Positions 1-9,555 of a stretch of DNA of 64,000 nucleotides are shown in pieces (position 1 is the first letter of the stretch; every line of letters starts with the position of its first letter). Source of the stretch: Beverwykella pulmonaria. Taxonomy: Eukaryota > Ascomycota > Dothideomycetes > Pleosporales > Melanommataceae. The stretch is from contig BCHH01000001.1 in NCBI GenBank assembly GCA_001599595.1, positions 2,927,898 to 2,991,897 of the forward strand. Direction: 5' to 3'. Below the pieces are notes generated by a model that saw only the letters and a list, made by a program, of their open reading frames with translations, was not told the origin of the DNA and did not search any database. The translations under genes were made by a program, and so were the position numbers.

Positions 1-356
1 CAGCACCGTCACTACCAACGCCGCCACCACCGTCGCCACCACCACCCGTTCAGTAGGATGATCGTGAGTTCTAAACGAATACTACCAATTAGATAGACTA
101 ACCTATACCAGGCATCAAGCTTATGCTGGATTCCTGGATCAGGAAACTTGAGGATGAAGTCAAAGACGTTATCGAAGATCCCAGCCGCCCAACACCAGAT
201 GTAGATAACAAGTGGAATGTGAGCGAACTAGAGAAATTTCCAGAGCTTCTTCACCGACACAAGGAGTTAAAGAGGACACTGCAAGCGCAGCGTCGTCGTT
301 TAAAGAAAGAATCTAAAGAAGGGTGGGGAGTCGTGCCAGTCAATAGGTGGCTGTAG
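1..356 (+). CDS. 3' end of an unrecognised gene cut by the window edge
   Basis: An open frame from base 123 to a stop at 356 encodes 77 residues rich in charged amino acids (Lys, Glu, Asp, Arg) and predicted helical, ending in VPVNRWL. A GT-AG intron probably precedes it: a GTGAGT donor at 64, a CTAAC branch site near 98-102, and acceptor AGs at 111 or 119. Only the acceptor at 119 keeps frame 1 of the upstream His/Arg-rich stretch open, so the upstream reading frame is uncertain. I do not recognise the family. The start given is simply the window edge. Confidence 0.35.
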
Positions 357-1161
357 TTTGTCAGACGCGCCACGGAGGATTCTTAATATTCTTGAGGTGG
401 CTTGACTATGCAAATTTGCCGCCTACTACCTACTATATTTGACTCTAAGTTGAGATAACGTACACGGCGCTCTCATGAATGAGTGACTAGCGTCGCCCGT
501 GTCAGCAGTGGCGAAGAAATGTTATTCTTTCATGTATATTACTAACAAAAAGCCATCTAATCAACATTTACCACTCAGTAGTTTGGCTACATAATAGGTA
601 GCATTACGTAGGTTGGTAGATAAAACGTTAGCAATCCAAGCAATTCTAATCATGCATTATCCTTACCAGGGGGGTCGATAAGAACACACACAATTCAAAT
701 ATTCAAGCCAGAAAAGCCAATTGAGAAAAGGTGATGTAAAGTAGCATGCGTGCAGACATATCACACTGGTCTCTCTAAGATTTGATTTGATCTAGTTCAA
801 TTCGATTACCGGAGCCTATATACTGTCTATCTATACAACAGTAGCATTGCAAAAATACAAAATGAAACGAAAATGCAAAATGAGGGTATCAAGGATTTGA
901 TTACAAGAGTGTATAGCTGACAAAGACCGACATGGCCACCAGGACGCTGTCGCAGCCATCAGCGACGAGATATCATTACAACACAAGGCTAAGGAAGGGT
1001 GGCAAATCCCACATCATAAGAGCGGTATTACACAGAGCGTAACCAATTGATGGTGCCCCAGAATGTCAGGTGCGATATGTGAAGAAGTACAAAGGCTTTT
1101 ACAGGAAAACACAGGGCCATGCTGGAGAAAAGCAGGGAGCGACGAGGGATCAAAGACGACT
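357..1161. other. Intergenic, AT-rich, nothing recognised
   Basis: No frame with coding character, no RNA gene and no clear repeat is visible. It contains the 3' flank of the DUF4112 gene, which ends at 1162 on the minus strand. Confidence 0.5.
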
Positions 1162-1990
1162 TCATCGACGACTGCTCTTCGTGTTGTTACGCGAGGGCCT
1201 CTCGTCTTTGCGCGACTGTCTTGGTAGGCCCATTTCCTCGTCAGGCACGCGGTCCCGTCTCCCAGAGTGGGCGCGCATCGGCCGCTGAACGTTGTCGTGG
1301 CGGTCGTCATAGGCAGGAGGGAGTTCGTCATCGGAGAAGTCCTCGTACACGGTGGCTGGGCGCGGGCGGCGCTCCTTGGGCAAGGCATCATCTATTGCCT
1401 GCTGCCGCTTCGGCTTGTACATCTTGTCCAGGTGCTCCTCAAATAGACGCACGTTCTTTGAGTTGCACTTGACCGCCGCATCGGCCAGATCGCCGACAAA
1501 TGGGATCAAGCCAACGAGGAAGTCCACCGCCATGTTGATGAGCATCCAGACCAAGGTGGTTTGTGGTAATCCCCCTGTGCATTGGCGCATCAGGAATATG
1601 AGGCGGATTGCCAGCATCATGTCGAGGCCGTCTCCCACTAGAGGTACGAGTCCGATTACGCTGGACCAGCCGAAGCGAAAGCCGAGAAAGTTGAAAAGGC
1701 AGAAGTCGAGCTTGTAGGCGCGCTTGCGGGCTTTCGCGAGGATGTCGGCGTCGTGAGAGGGGATGTAGGCGGGGATTTGTTTTTTAACCTTCTTCAACTT
1801 GGAGGGCTTGCGTGGGTTGGGAACCATTTCGTAGAAGGGGTCCTGGGAGAGGTGTTAGCTTGCGTTCTTGTAGCGAGTCTTCAGGGCTGCGAGTACTCAC
1901 GTATGGAGATTCAACTTTCTTTTCCTTGTACTTGTTCATCTCCCCCGCGAGCATCTTCTTCGCCGCGTACTTCGCAATGGCTGTCGTCAT
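1162..1990 (-). CDS. DUF4112 membrane protein
   Basis: Two exons, complement(join(1162..1842,1901..1990)), 256 residues. The first exon encodes MTTAIAKYAA... to ESPY. The intron (1843-1900) has a GTGAGT donor and a CTCCCAG acceptor, and joins SPY to DPFYEMVP, restoring the family's D-P-[FY]-[FY]-E-x-V-P motif. The core is typical of DUF4112: RFGWSSVIGLVPLVGDGLD, then a hydrophobic stretch, then VDFLVGLIPFVGDLADA with a paired G-x-P-x-V-G-D motif. Two hydrophobic segments suggest membrane association. The C-terminal 90 residues are Arg/Asp-rich and probably disordered. The molecular role of the family is not known to me. It is divergent from DCP2, with 739 bases between the two start codons. 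Confidence 0.85.
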
Positions 1991-2729
1991 GGTGGCGGTG
2001 TGTGTGGGGTGTGTTGTTACGGGTGAAATGCGAAGATAGGAGGCTGTCGTAGCGTATATTTGGGTCGCAATGGAGAAATCTAGGACGCTCTTATACGTCT
2101 CTGTGCTCTGGCAGAGAGTTGTGTGATCGTCTTTGTGGTCTGGTCGCCACAATGGAGCCAAACGGCTGTGGTTGGTGGGCGGTTCTTTGCTTCAGAATTT
2201 CTGAAACGGGCGCATCGCCGCTATGAATAGAGGCGAGTGCAATTGCGATTGCGGGCAAACAGAAGTTCCAAGCGGGTTAGTGAGCGACGAGAAGAAGAGA
2301 AGGGGGTGCGGCAAGTTATATGAGCTCTCCCATGACGAGGCCGTGTGCTGGCGTGCCGGCGATGGGTGTGTTGTGCCTTGATTCGCATCTGAGACGTCAT
2401 GCGAAAGCAAAGAGCAAGAATGCCAAGCCCGCGCACCGCCACAATGTGGAACGCCACATCGCTGTTGCCGAACCCAACAAGCCAAACACTCCACACGTCG
2501 GCCGCTGCCTTCACCTCACCACGACGCCTCGTCCTCACGTGTTCCCTTACTTTACCTTCTCCACCGCGCGGCTGTGCATACCTGTCCAGCTGATCGCCGC
2601 CGTCTAGACTCGTCCATCGCCCTCCCTACCCGCCGCTCCGTTCTGCTGCTGCCGCCGACGCGCCTACAGCTGCCCTCCCACACGCGCCCCACGGCCACGG
2701 CATGCTGCGAGACACCGGCCAGCATCACC
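1991..2729. promoter_or_regulatory. Bidirectional intergenic region between DUF4112 gene and DCP2
   Basis: The two genes are transcribed away from each other, so both promoters and both 5' leaders must lie here. The DCP2 side (2400-2729) is pyrimidine-rich on the + strand, with CTCCTCACC/TTCTCC-like tracts common in fungal 5' leaders. No specific factor site is claimed. Confidence 0.45.
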
Positions 2730-5700
2730 ATGACAGACACCAAGATGCGGCTAGTTGACTGGCTGGACGACCTCTGCGTTCGCTTTATTGTTAACCTCCC
2801 CCACGAGGAGCTCCAGTCGGTGGAGCGCATCTGCTTCCAGATCGAAGAGGCGCAATGGTTCTACGAAGACTTCATCCGCCCGCTCGACCCCACCCTGCCG
2901 TCGCTGAACCTGCGCCGGTTTGCGCTGCTCATGTTCCAGCACTGTCCCCTCTCGTCGTCGTACTCGGAGCTGCACCACACCCAGGCCTACGAGGACTTCC
3001 TCGCCTACAAGACGCGGGTCCCTGTCCGCGGCGCCATCATGCTGAACCACGAAATGACACACGCGGTGCTGGTCAAGGGCTGGAAGAAGGGCGCCAAGTG
3101 GAGCTTCCCGCGCGGGAAGATCAACAAGGACGAGCCGGACCTAGACTGCGCCGTGCGAGAGGTCTACGAAGAGACGGGCTATGACCTGAAGGAAGCCAAT
3201 CTCGTCGGCCCGGAGGAGACGATGAAGAAGATCTCTGTCAACATGCGCGAGCAGAACATGGTGCTCTACGTGTTTCGGTCGGTGCCCATGGACACGCACT
3301 TTGAACCACGCACGAGGAAAGAGATTTCGGTTTGTGACAATTTGGGTGCACAAAATGAGAATGGACGCTAACCTGAGCAGAAAATCGACTGGTACAAGCT
3401 CACCGACCTGCCTACTCTCAAGCGGAAGAACCAGGCCCAGCAAGGCACCAACCAGGACGCAATCAAAGAAAACAACTTCTACATGGTAGCACCCTTCCTT
3501 GGGCCGCTGAGGGGATGGATAAAGCAACAGCAGAGGCTTGATAAGCAGAAGGCAAGGGCCGGCCCACAACAAGTACCTGCAGCGCCCACCGGTGTGACAG
3601 ACACGGAGGAAATAGAAGCAGATGTGGGCGAGACCACCGCTGACGAGGCCCCGCTGAAAGACTTGCAGCCATCCGACGGGAACTTCGCTGAGCTTGTGGC
3701 GCGACTTGGAAGAGGAAGTCGCTCAAGCGATGCGCTGCCAGAGGTCTCGGTACATCAGACTCCACAGCCGATACTGGACCCTGCTGCAGAACTCAAAAGG
3801 CTGCTGAGTGTCGGTTCGCTGTTCCCGTCGGAGACTCCGCCTGTCGAAGCCCCCGTGCCTGCTCAAGCACCATACGGTAATTCGCTGATGCCGATGCTAC
3901 AAGCCAACAACAGACCGCCTGGACCACCAGGACCGCCTCCGAGAACACCGTTCGATCAGCTCATGTCTCCCCCACCACAGCCTCAGACTCCCCATGGCCA
4001 GCACCATCCCCGCGCGCCTCAACTGAACCACCTATCTCCTCCGCCACCATTCCCTTTCCAACCACAACATCCACAGTCGTTTCGAGGACCCTCCCATCCT
4101 CCGATGCACCCCCAGCATTTCAATGGTCATTCCATGCAAATGCCACGCCAGTTCATCCCTCCCCCGCCTCACCACCCGAATCAGATTTTCCCCGTGCGTG
4201 CACCAAACATGCAAGAGCCAGAGGCATTCAGCCATCAAGCGCCACGGCCATACCAACGGACTGGCGACCCCCAATTTGCGAGTGGCCCTCCGTTCCCAGG
4301 CGCCCATGGCCCGGCAATCCCCCCTGCGTCCAATTTACCTCCTCCAAAACTTAATGCACATACATTGGGCTTGTTGAATGCATTCAAGATGAATGAGAAG
4401 CCGGCTGCTTCGCCTCCTCAACAGCCAGTTCCACCGGCTGAAAACACACAAGTGACGCCAATGCAGCAGCCAGCGTCTCTGCACTCGATCTATGAATCTT
4501 TCACGTCACCCCCCGGAATACCGAGTGCGAACCCATATGCTCCAAGCCCACCGCCAAATTTCACATCGCCTCCACAAAATCCAAGCTTCCAACCTGTACA
4601 ACCGAAACCCAGGAATGCGCATCAAGATTCGCTGTTGACTCTCTTCCGTTCACCCTCGGTGCCTGTCAATCCTACTCCACCTCCGAAATCGCCGGCAGAG
4701 CTCTCCGCCCAACCAAAGACTCCTGGTTACATCAATCCTAAACCATCGCCTCGTGAAGCAGTGCCTCCTAGGCCTGATCTGAGCATTAAGCCGAACTTGC
4801 TTGAAGTCATTGGCATGCAGGCAGGAAAGCCACATCTTACATCTGCAACGGTTAGTGGACCGGTCAATGCTCCAGACTTTGAGACTGTCAAGAAGAATAC
4901 ACATCATGGAGGAGCTAATGGACATGGTCATGCCCATTCACGTGGGCCCTCGCCTGCAGGTCGGAATAGTGTTGAGCAAAAGATGTTTGTTCCGCAGCAG
5001 ATACTCAGGCGTGAGGATAAGTTGGCTCCAAAAGTTAGTAACCACGATAATGGGGAAGCAAGGAGGAGTAGGAGTCCGAAGACGAATATCAATCCGCCGC
5101 CGCCGCCGCAGACAACTGCATTCAAGCCTCAGATTCTTCGACGCCCGCAGCCCGACGTGTCTCCAGCGTCAGCTCCTGCGCCTGTGCCTGCTCCTGTCCT
5201 CCTTTCACAGCCGCGGGCCCTGCTCAATTTGTTCACAAATCCAACTCCCCCACCAGCCGCTCCAGCATCGCCAGCACATCTCCCAAAAGCTCCAGTACCC
5301 CAGCAATCCTTCGACCGGCGAGAGACACTACCCGCGGAACAGAAGAATGCTCTCCTATCCCTCTTTGGAAAGCCATCACAAAGAACTTCATCTCCAGCTC
5401 CGGCTCCGGCTGTGCAGTCTCCGCTCCCGCTTGAGGAAACTCTAAATCCTTTCTTGTCATCCCTTCCAAAGAGCCCCATTCCACCAACTCGCAGCCCGCA
5501 TCCGCCCACGCCTAAGACTACGATGTCCGGCGTCATCAGCCCCGTCAGCCCACTCCCAGAGAAAACAAGTCAGCAGAACAGCCCTGCGCATTTGACATCA
5601 CGGTCCAGGATCTCGAGTATCGGCGAGTCGATGCTGCCGAATATTGTCATTCCGAAGAACTTACTTCCAACGAGCCATCCCTCTACGGCTCTTCATCCTA

Positions 5701-5891
5701 ATGGGAAGAATGGATTGGAGGAGGGCTACGCGAGTGCAGGATCGGTTTCTGCGGGTCGGATGGAGAAGTTCGCCGTGGATAAGAGTTTGGGGAAAGTTAG
5801 TGGTGGGGCTCAAGACGGTACGGGCAAGAGTCCCGTAGATAAGACGTTTTTGCTCGGGTTCTTGGAGGATGTGGCCAGACGGGGACGGTGA
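2730..5891 (+). CDS. DCP2: mRNA decapping enzyme Dcp2 (Nudix hydrolase)
   Basis: Two exons, join(2730..3329,3381..5891), 1036 residues. The protein removes the m7G cap from mRNA in P-bodies. The start is the ATG in CACCATGA, giving MTDTKMRLVDWLDDL, which matches the start of the Dcp2 regulatory domain. Residues about 10-97 are the Dcp1-binding/Box A domain (CFQIEEAQWFYEDFIR). The Nudix box is at about 129-151, with G129 and the REVYEETG core carrying the catalytic glutamates. The 51-base intron falls after EIS and continues with KIDWYKLTDLP, part of Box B. The remaining 780 residues are Pro/Gln/Ser-rich and disordered, with short leucine-rich helices (LLNAFK 531, LLTLFR 618, LLNLFT 814, LLSLFG 858, LLGFLE 1024) that resemble the HLM motifs binding Edc3/Lsm or Pat1. 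Product is near certain. Confidence 0.95.
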
Positions 5892-6484
5892 AGAACATCT
5901 TGCTTGTATAAGATGGCTGCGAGAGGATTTGAGTATTATTCCGGCGTATCTGATTTGGTCTACTTGACCGTAGATACCTTTTCGTCTTTGACACTTGATT
6001 CACGTATGATTCTCAAGGAAATTTATAACATTTTGGGACGGGGTATTTGGGCCTGGGTGGACTGAATTGGAGCTGGATCAGCACCGTGTACGACTGTAGT
6101 CAATGAGAACATCAATGATGATCGTTGAACTTGAGAAGACATTTTTGAATTGCCCGATTTTGCTTTCGCAGTGAGGAGATTACTAAGCCCGCAGCCGCGC
6201 TAGAGCATGTGCACCATTTGCTATGATCCAAGCAGCAGCACATATCTTGCAGCAACGGCTATGTTGCTCCGTGCTGCAGTGCCTCGGGGTTTTCTGAGGG
6301 AGCAACCGCAAAAAATAACTCCTCGACTGTGAGGGAGGACAGCTTTGTTGAGACTGGGGGGCGAAGAACTTGATCATCATAACATGGCAGGTGTCTTTTG
6401 ACTGCATCCGCCAGACTAGGCCGTCAGCGGGCGACCTGCTGGTGCTGATGAGCATCTACGATTGTTAAGGCATTCCCGAAAATT
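5892..6484. other. DCP2 3' flank and intergenic start of the accessory island
   Basis: It begins with the DCP2 3' untranslated region. No gene is supported. The tandem repeat block starts near 6485. Confidence 0.5.
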
Positions 6485-6967
6485 AGACTTTAGTATCAGC
6501 TTATTCCCTATTCGGCTATTGGTGACGAGAATACATGCTTCCACAAACACCTGGCTTTTCGATTTTTTCTTTTCTTTTTTTTGGCGAAACACTCCACTTC
6601 ATGCTACCTCACACCACCTCTATGATGCATCTACAGAGAGCTGAACGCATTGATTAGCGGGGAAGGAAGGCTAAACAGCACCTAACTTACCAGTCTGAAG
6701 ACTTTAGTGTCAGCTAATTCCTAATTCGACTATTAGTAACGAGAAGACACATGCATGCTTCCATAAACGCCTGACTTTCTCAGGCTTTTTGGCAATCACT
6801 TCACTTCATGCTATTTCACACCACCTCAATGATGCATCTATAGAGAGCCGAACGCATTGATTAGCGGAGAAAGAATGCTAAGCAGCACCTAACTCACTAG
6901 TCTGAAGACTCCAGTGTCAGCTGATTCCCAATGTGGCTATTGGTAACGAGAAGACACGCTTCCACCG
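6485..6967. repeat. Tandem direct repeat, unit about 210 bases, 2.3 copies
   Basis: Three starts of the same unit are visible at about 6485, 6699 and 6906 (spacing 214 and 207). Each begins AGACT(T/C)(T/C)AGT and continues through TCAGCT.ATTCC, then ACGAGAA.ACA, then CACTTCATGCTA, ATGATGCATCTA and GAACGCATTGATTAGCGG. Copies one and two are full length. The third stops after CTTCCACC near 6967. They differ by scattered substitutions and small indels, so the duplication is not recent. No open frame spans them. Confidence 0.85.
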
Positions 6968-7207
6968 ACTGTTTTGGTGCATTCAAAGGTCGAAGTAGAG
7001 TGGGCAGCCCTGCGGCCACGAGTATATATATAAGAAGTAACTTCACTGAACTGATACCCTACCAACAACTGAGAAAGCAAGCCCAATCTGAAACAGCTTA
7101 CTCTGTATCGAGGTCACAAACTGTCTTGAGAATTGGAGTAATCAGCGATTAGGTATGACTAGCATCCAACGGACTTGTGCTTGGCTAATCAATAAAGACC
7201 TCAAATC

Positions 7208-7618
7208 ATGAAGCTCTCCGGCATTTTAATGCTAGCAAATGCTCCACTGGTCTTCCCCTGGAAGTTATACTGGGGACCAATTCCTCAAGGTCGAGACCTC
7301 CCATTATATTTTCGAGGGTCAAGCAAAGATTTGGAAACGTGTCAAGACATGCGTCATGAGTTTGCGGGTAGGCTTGCCAAACCTCCAGCACCCGGTTGGC
7401 TCCTGTGGCACCCCGATTGGGATAGCGGAGTCACTGGATGTTGTCTTCATATCTACGGTAGCAATACGGATGATACCGCCGTCAACCACGACTGTCGCAG
7501 ACTAGAAAAAGGGGAGCGACATCGGGATAAGTTTTGCGATGGACTAAATCATAAGATCTATCTTAGGGCAACTGAGGGGATAGGCAGCTACAGGGTTATA
7601 GGTTGTAAGAAGGCCTGA
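7208..7618 (+). CDS. Small cysteine-rich protein, possibly secreted (unknown)
   Basis: A single open frame of 136 residues starting at AATCATGAAG. The N-terminus MKLSGILMLANAPLVFPW has Lys2 followed by a hydrophobic run, which could be a short signal peptide, although no clean cleavage site is obvious. The rest has six cysteines (TCQ, GCC, DCR, FCD, GCK) in a small polar protein with many Asp, Gly, His and Trp, the composition of fungal small secreted or effector-like proteins. No intron is needed. I recognise no domain. It stands alone between a tandem repeat block and a retroelement insertion, in an AT-rich, gene-poor setting. The effector idea is inference from size, cysteines and context. 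Confidence 0.5.
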   Translation: MKLSGILMLANAPLVFPWKLYWGPIPQGRDLPLYFRGSSKDLETCQDMRHEFAGRLAKPPAPGWLLWHPDWDSGVTGCCLHIYGSNTDDTAVNHDCRRLEKGERHRDKFCDGLNHKIYLRATEGIGSYRVIGCKKA

Positions 7619-7740
7619 ATTATGGAAGAGTGCCCATTGGAGAATAAAGCTCAGGAATATATGCAAAATTGGAATAGGAGAACCGAATACTGAAGGCTCT
7701 TAAAAATAAGCACTAGGCACGATATCAGAGTTAGGAACAA

Positions 7741-8027
7741 GCAAGCAAACAATTATTATTATTATCTTTATTTACCGTCTGTTCCCAGCCCTCTATAGAG
7801 CTATGCAGACTATTGCCTTAGGAAAAACCTATGAACAAGGAAAACCTTTCGTGTGCCTTATGCGCTGTTTGTACGCTCTTGAGCGTATATAGCTTATTTC
7901 CTCAACTTTCGACCGCCCGTCTTGTCACGCTTGCCCCCGTACAGGGGAAATCAAGAAAAAGAGAATAGAATATAAAAGATAGTGGGAGTATGAGTATGAG
8001 GGTAGGAGTATGCAAGCAAACAATTAT
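7741..8027 (-). mobile_element. Short non-LTR retroelement insertion (truncated LINE or SINE) with 16-base target duplication
   Basis: A 255-base segment (7757-8011) is bracketed by perfect direct repeats gcaagcaaacaattat at 7741-7756 and 8012-8027. Read on the minus strand, the segment ends in GGTAAATAAAGATAATAATAA, a simple TAA-rich tail like those of Tad-type LINEs and SINEs in fungi. A long target duplication plus a 3' simple-repeat tail is the signature of target-primed reverse transcription. The piece is too short to code for anything, so it is either a strongly 5'-truncated LINE or a SINE. The exact edge between tail and duplication is ambiguous because both contain TAT. Confidence 0.7.
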
Positions 8028-8187
8028 GTGATTGGCTTAGTTTGTAGGCGCTAAGGAGTGAATTGACTTGAGAAGTAGATCCTCAGTTCACCATCGACGA
8101 GCGGCTATCCTAGATATTGGCAAAACCGCATTAGGCAACCGTTGCTACCTTGCTGTCACGGTAACCACCGCGACACCAATTCCGAAC

Positions 8188-8305
8188 AACGACCCCGAAC
8201 GACGGTCCCGAACGACCCCGAACGACGGTCCCGAACGGTCCCGAACGACGGTCCTGAACAACGGTCCCGAACGACGGTCCTGAACGACGGTCCCGACAAG
8301 TACTG
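8188..8305. repeat. GC-rich minisatellite, 13-base unit
   Basis: The unit cgaacgacggtcc recurs about eight times with partial and mutated copies (some lacking the acgg step, some with cctgaac instead of cccgaac). It contrasts sharply with the AT-rich neighbourhood. Both strands stay open in several frames across it, which produces meaningless Arg/Pro-rich open frames. Confidence 0.85.
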
Positions 8306-9168
8306 TACTCTGCAGCACAGTACTTCACACACCTGACATTGCGCACAATACCGACTAATACCCATTGCGCACAACACGCACTCTGACTCACAGTACACCG
8401 ACGGTGACGACTGTCGGCACAGTACTGTTACTCACAGTCCACTCCGAACAACGAGCTCGGCGACTAGCCGACCTAACCTGAAATGCTCAACCGAGCCCCA
8501 ACCGGGCTCGGCCCGCGCACGAACCAGACCCCTGAAGCACGAACCATGCTAAGTATTTATTTGAACGCGAAGGACCTCTGGTCGAGCTCCTTACGCAACG
8601 TCTTGTATGATAATTCATCGCACCTGAGATCGTATCCGTAGTATCCGATATTTAATTGAACCTTTATCCTCTGCTACCGATAGCCTCTCGTGACACTTGC
8701 ACTAGTGTAGGTAGAACTCAAGGCAACATCCCAATACCATATCATCTCGCAAAGCCCTTATAATGCAAGGATACTAATTAATTAGACGGTCACTAAAGCG
8801 GCAAGCTTGACATAGCATAAATTATGCTCTAGCAGTCCGCTTACCAAATCATCTTGGATGTGCAGCCTATGTGAGATAGTACTTTATGTCGCCACCGCTA
8901 GCAGGGAGAATGGTTGAGCCGCACTGGTATAGACCTTGTGCAGTGGCAAGGTTGAGCATGTGTTAGATATGCGATCAACAGGTCTCATGGTTGGCTTCTG
9001 AACTGGAGCAGCTGTTTGATAACAGAATGTACATAGCTGGCGCATCGTAACGGCCCATACCCATAGGGTGCATGGCCATAATAGAACACACACACGTAGG
9101 GTGGCGAATTCTGTAGGTGTTTTCAGAGAGTTGAGTTGGTTGACCAGAGGCATGGCCAAGGTTGTGGG
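8306..9168. other. Intergenic, left flank of the copia element
   Basis: No coding potential is seen. Near 8300-8430 several partly palindromic AGTACT/ACAGTAC words recur. The sequence runs directly into the left LTR at 9169. Confidence 0.4.
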
Positions 9169-9351
9169 TGTTAGAATGTGAGAGCTCTGAGTGGGAGGGG
9201 ACAGAAAAATATTGCTTGAGGTGCCAACATAGAACCAGGCTGGTGCTATATACTCGGACATCTGCCCAGCCATCTTGGTCACGTGCCTATCATGTGCCTG
9301 TCACGAGGATGTCACGTGTCCCAGTCTCGGCTAGCCNGCTGCCTTTCAACA
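9169..9351 (-). repeat. 3' LTR of the copia element
   Basis: It spans 183 bases from TGTTAGAATG to CTTTCAACA as written on the + strand. It is identical to the copy at 14371-14553 apart from the N at 9337. Its outer flank is GTGGG. Confidence 0.95.
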
Positions 9352-9361
9352 CTCCCCCTTG
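9352..9361 (-). other. Polypurine tract of the copia element
   Basis: On the minus strand the bases immediately before the 3' LTR read AAGGGGGAG, the purine run expected as plus-strand primer in reverse transcription. Confidence 0.8.
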
Positions 9362-9555
9362 GTGCCTCAAGCACCTCACACTCCCTTGCCTCTGGCTACT
9401 CCCCCAGCCTTTGGCTGCCCGGCCTCGTCAAACCCTCCCAAACCCACCTCTGTGGGGCAAATGGAGGGAAGAGTACCGGTGCTTCCTTAGCCAGCCAGTT
9501 TTATACTGAACCAGCTTACTCCCCCGGCTCAGTCAACTTCATGCTAAACTGAGTC

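Noticed and set aside
8884..9282. 132-codon minus-strand open frame and its twin at 14104-14484
   Set aside because: Both are readings through the LTR; the shared part is identical because the LTRs are identical, not because of a protein.
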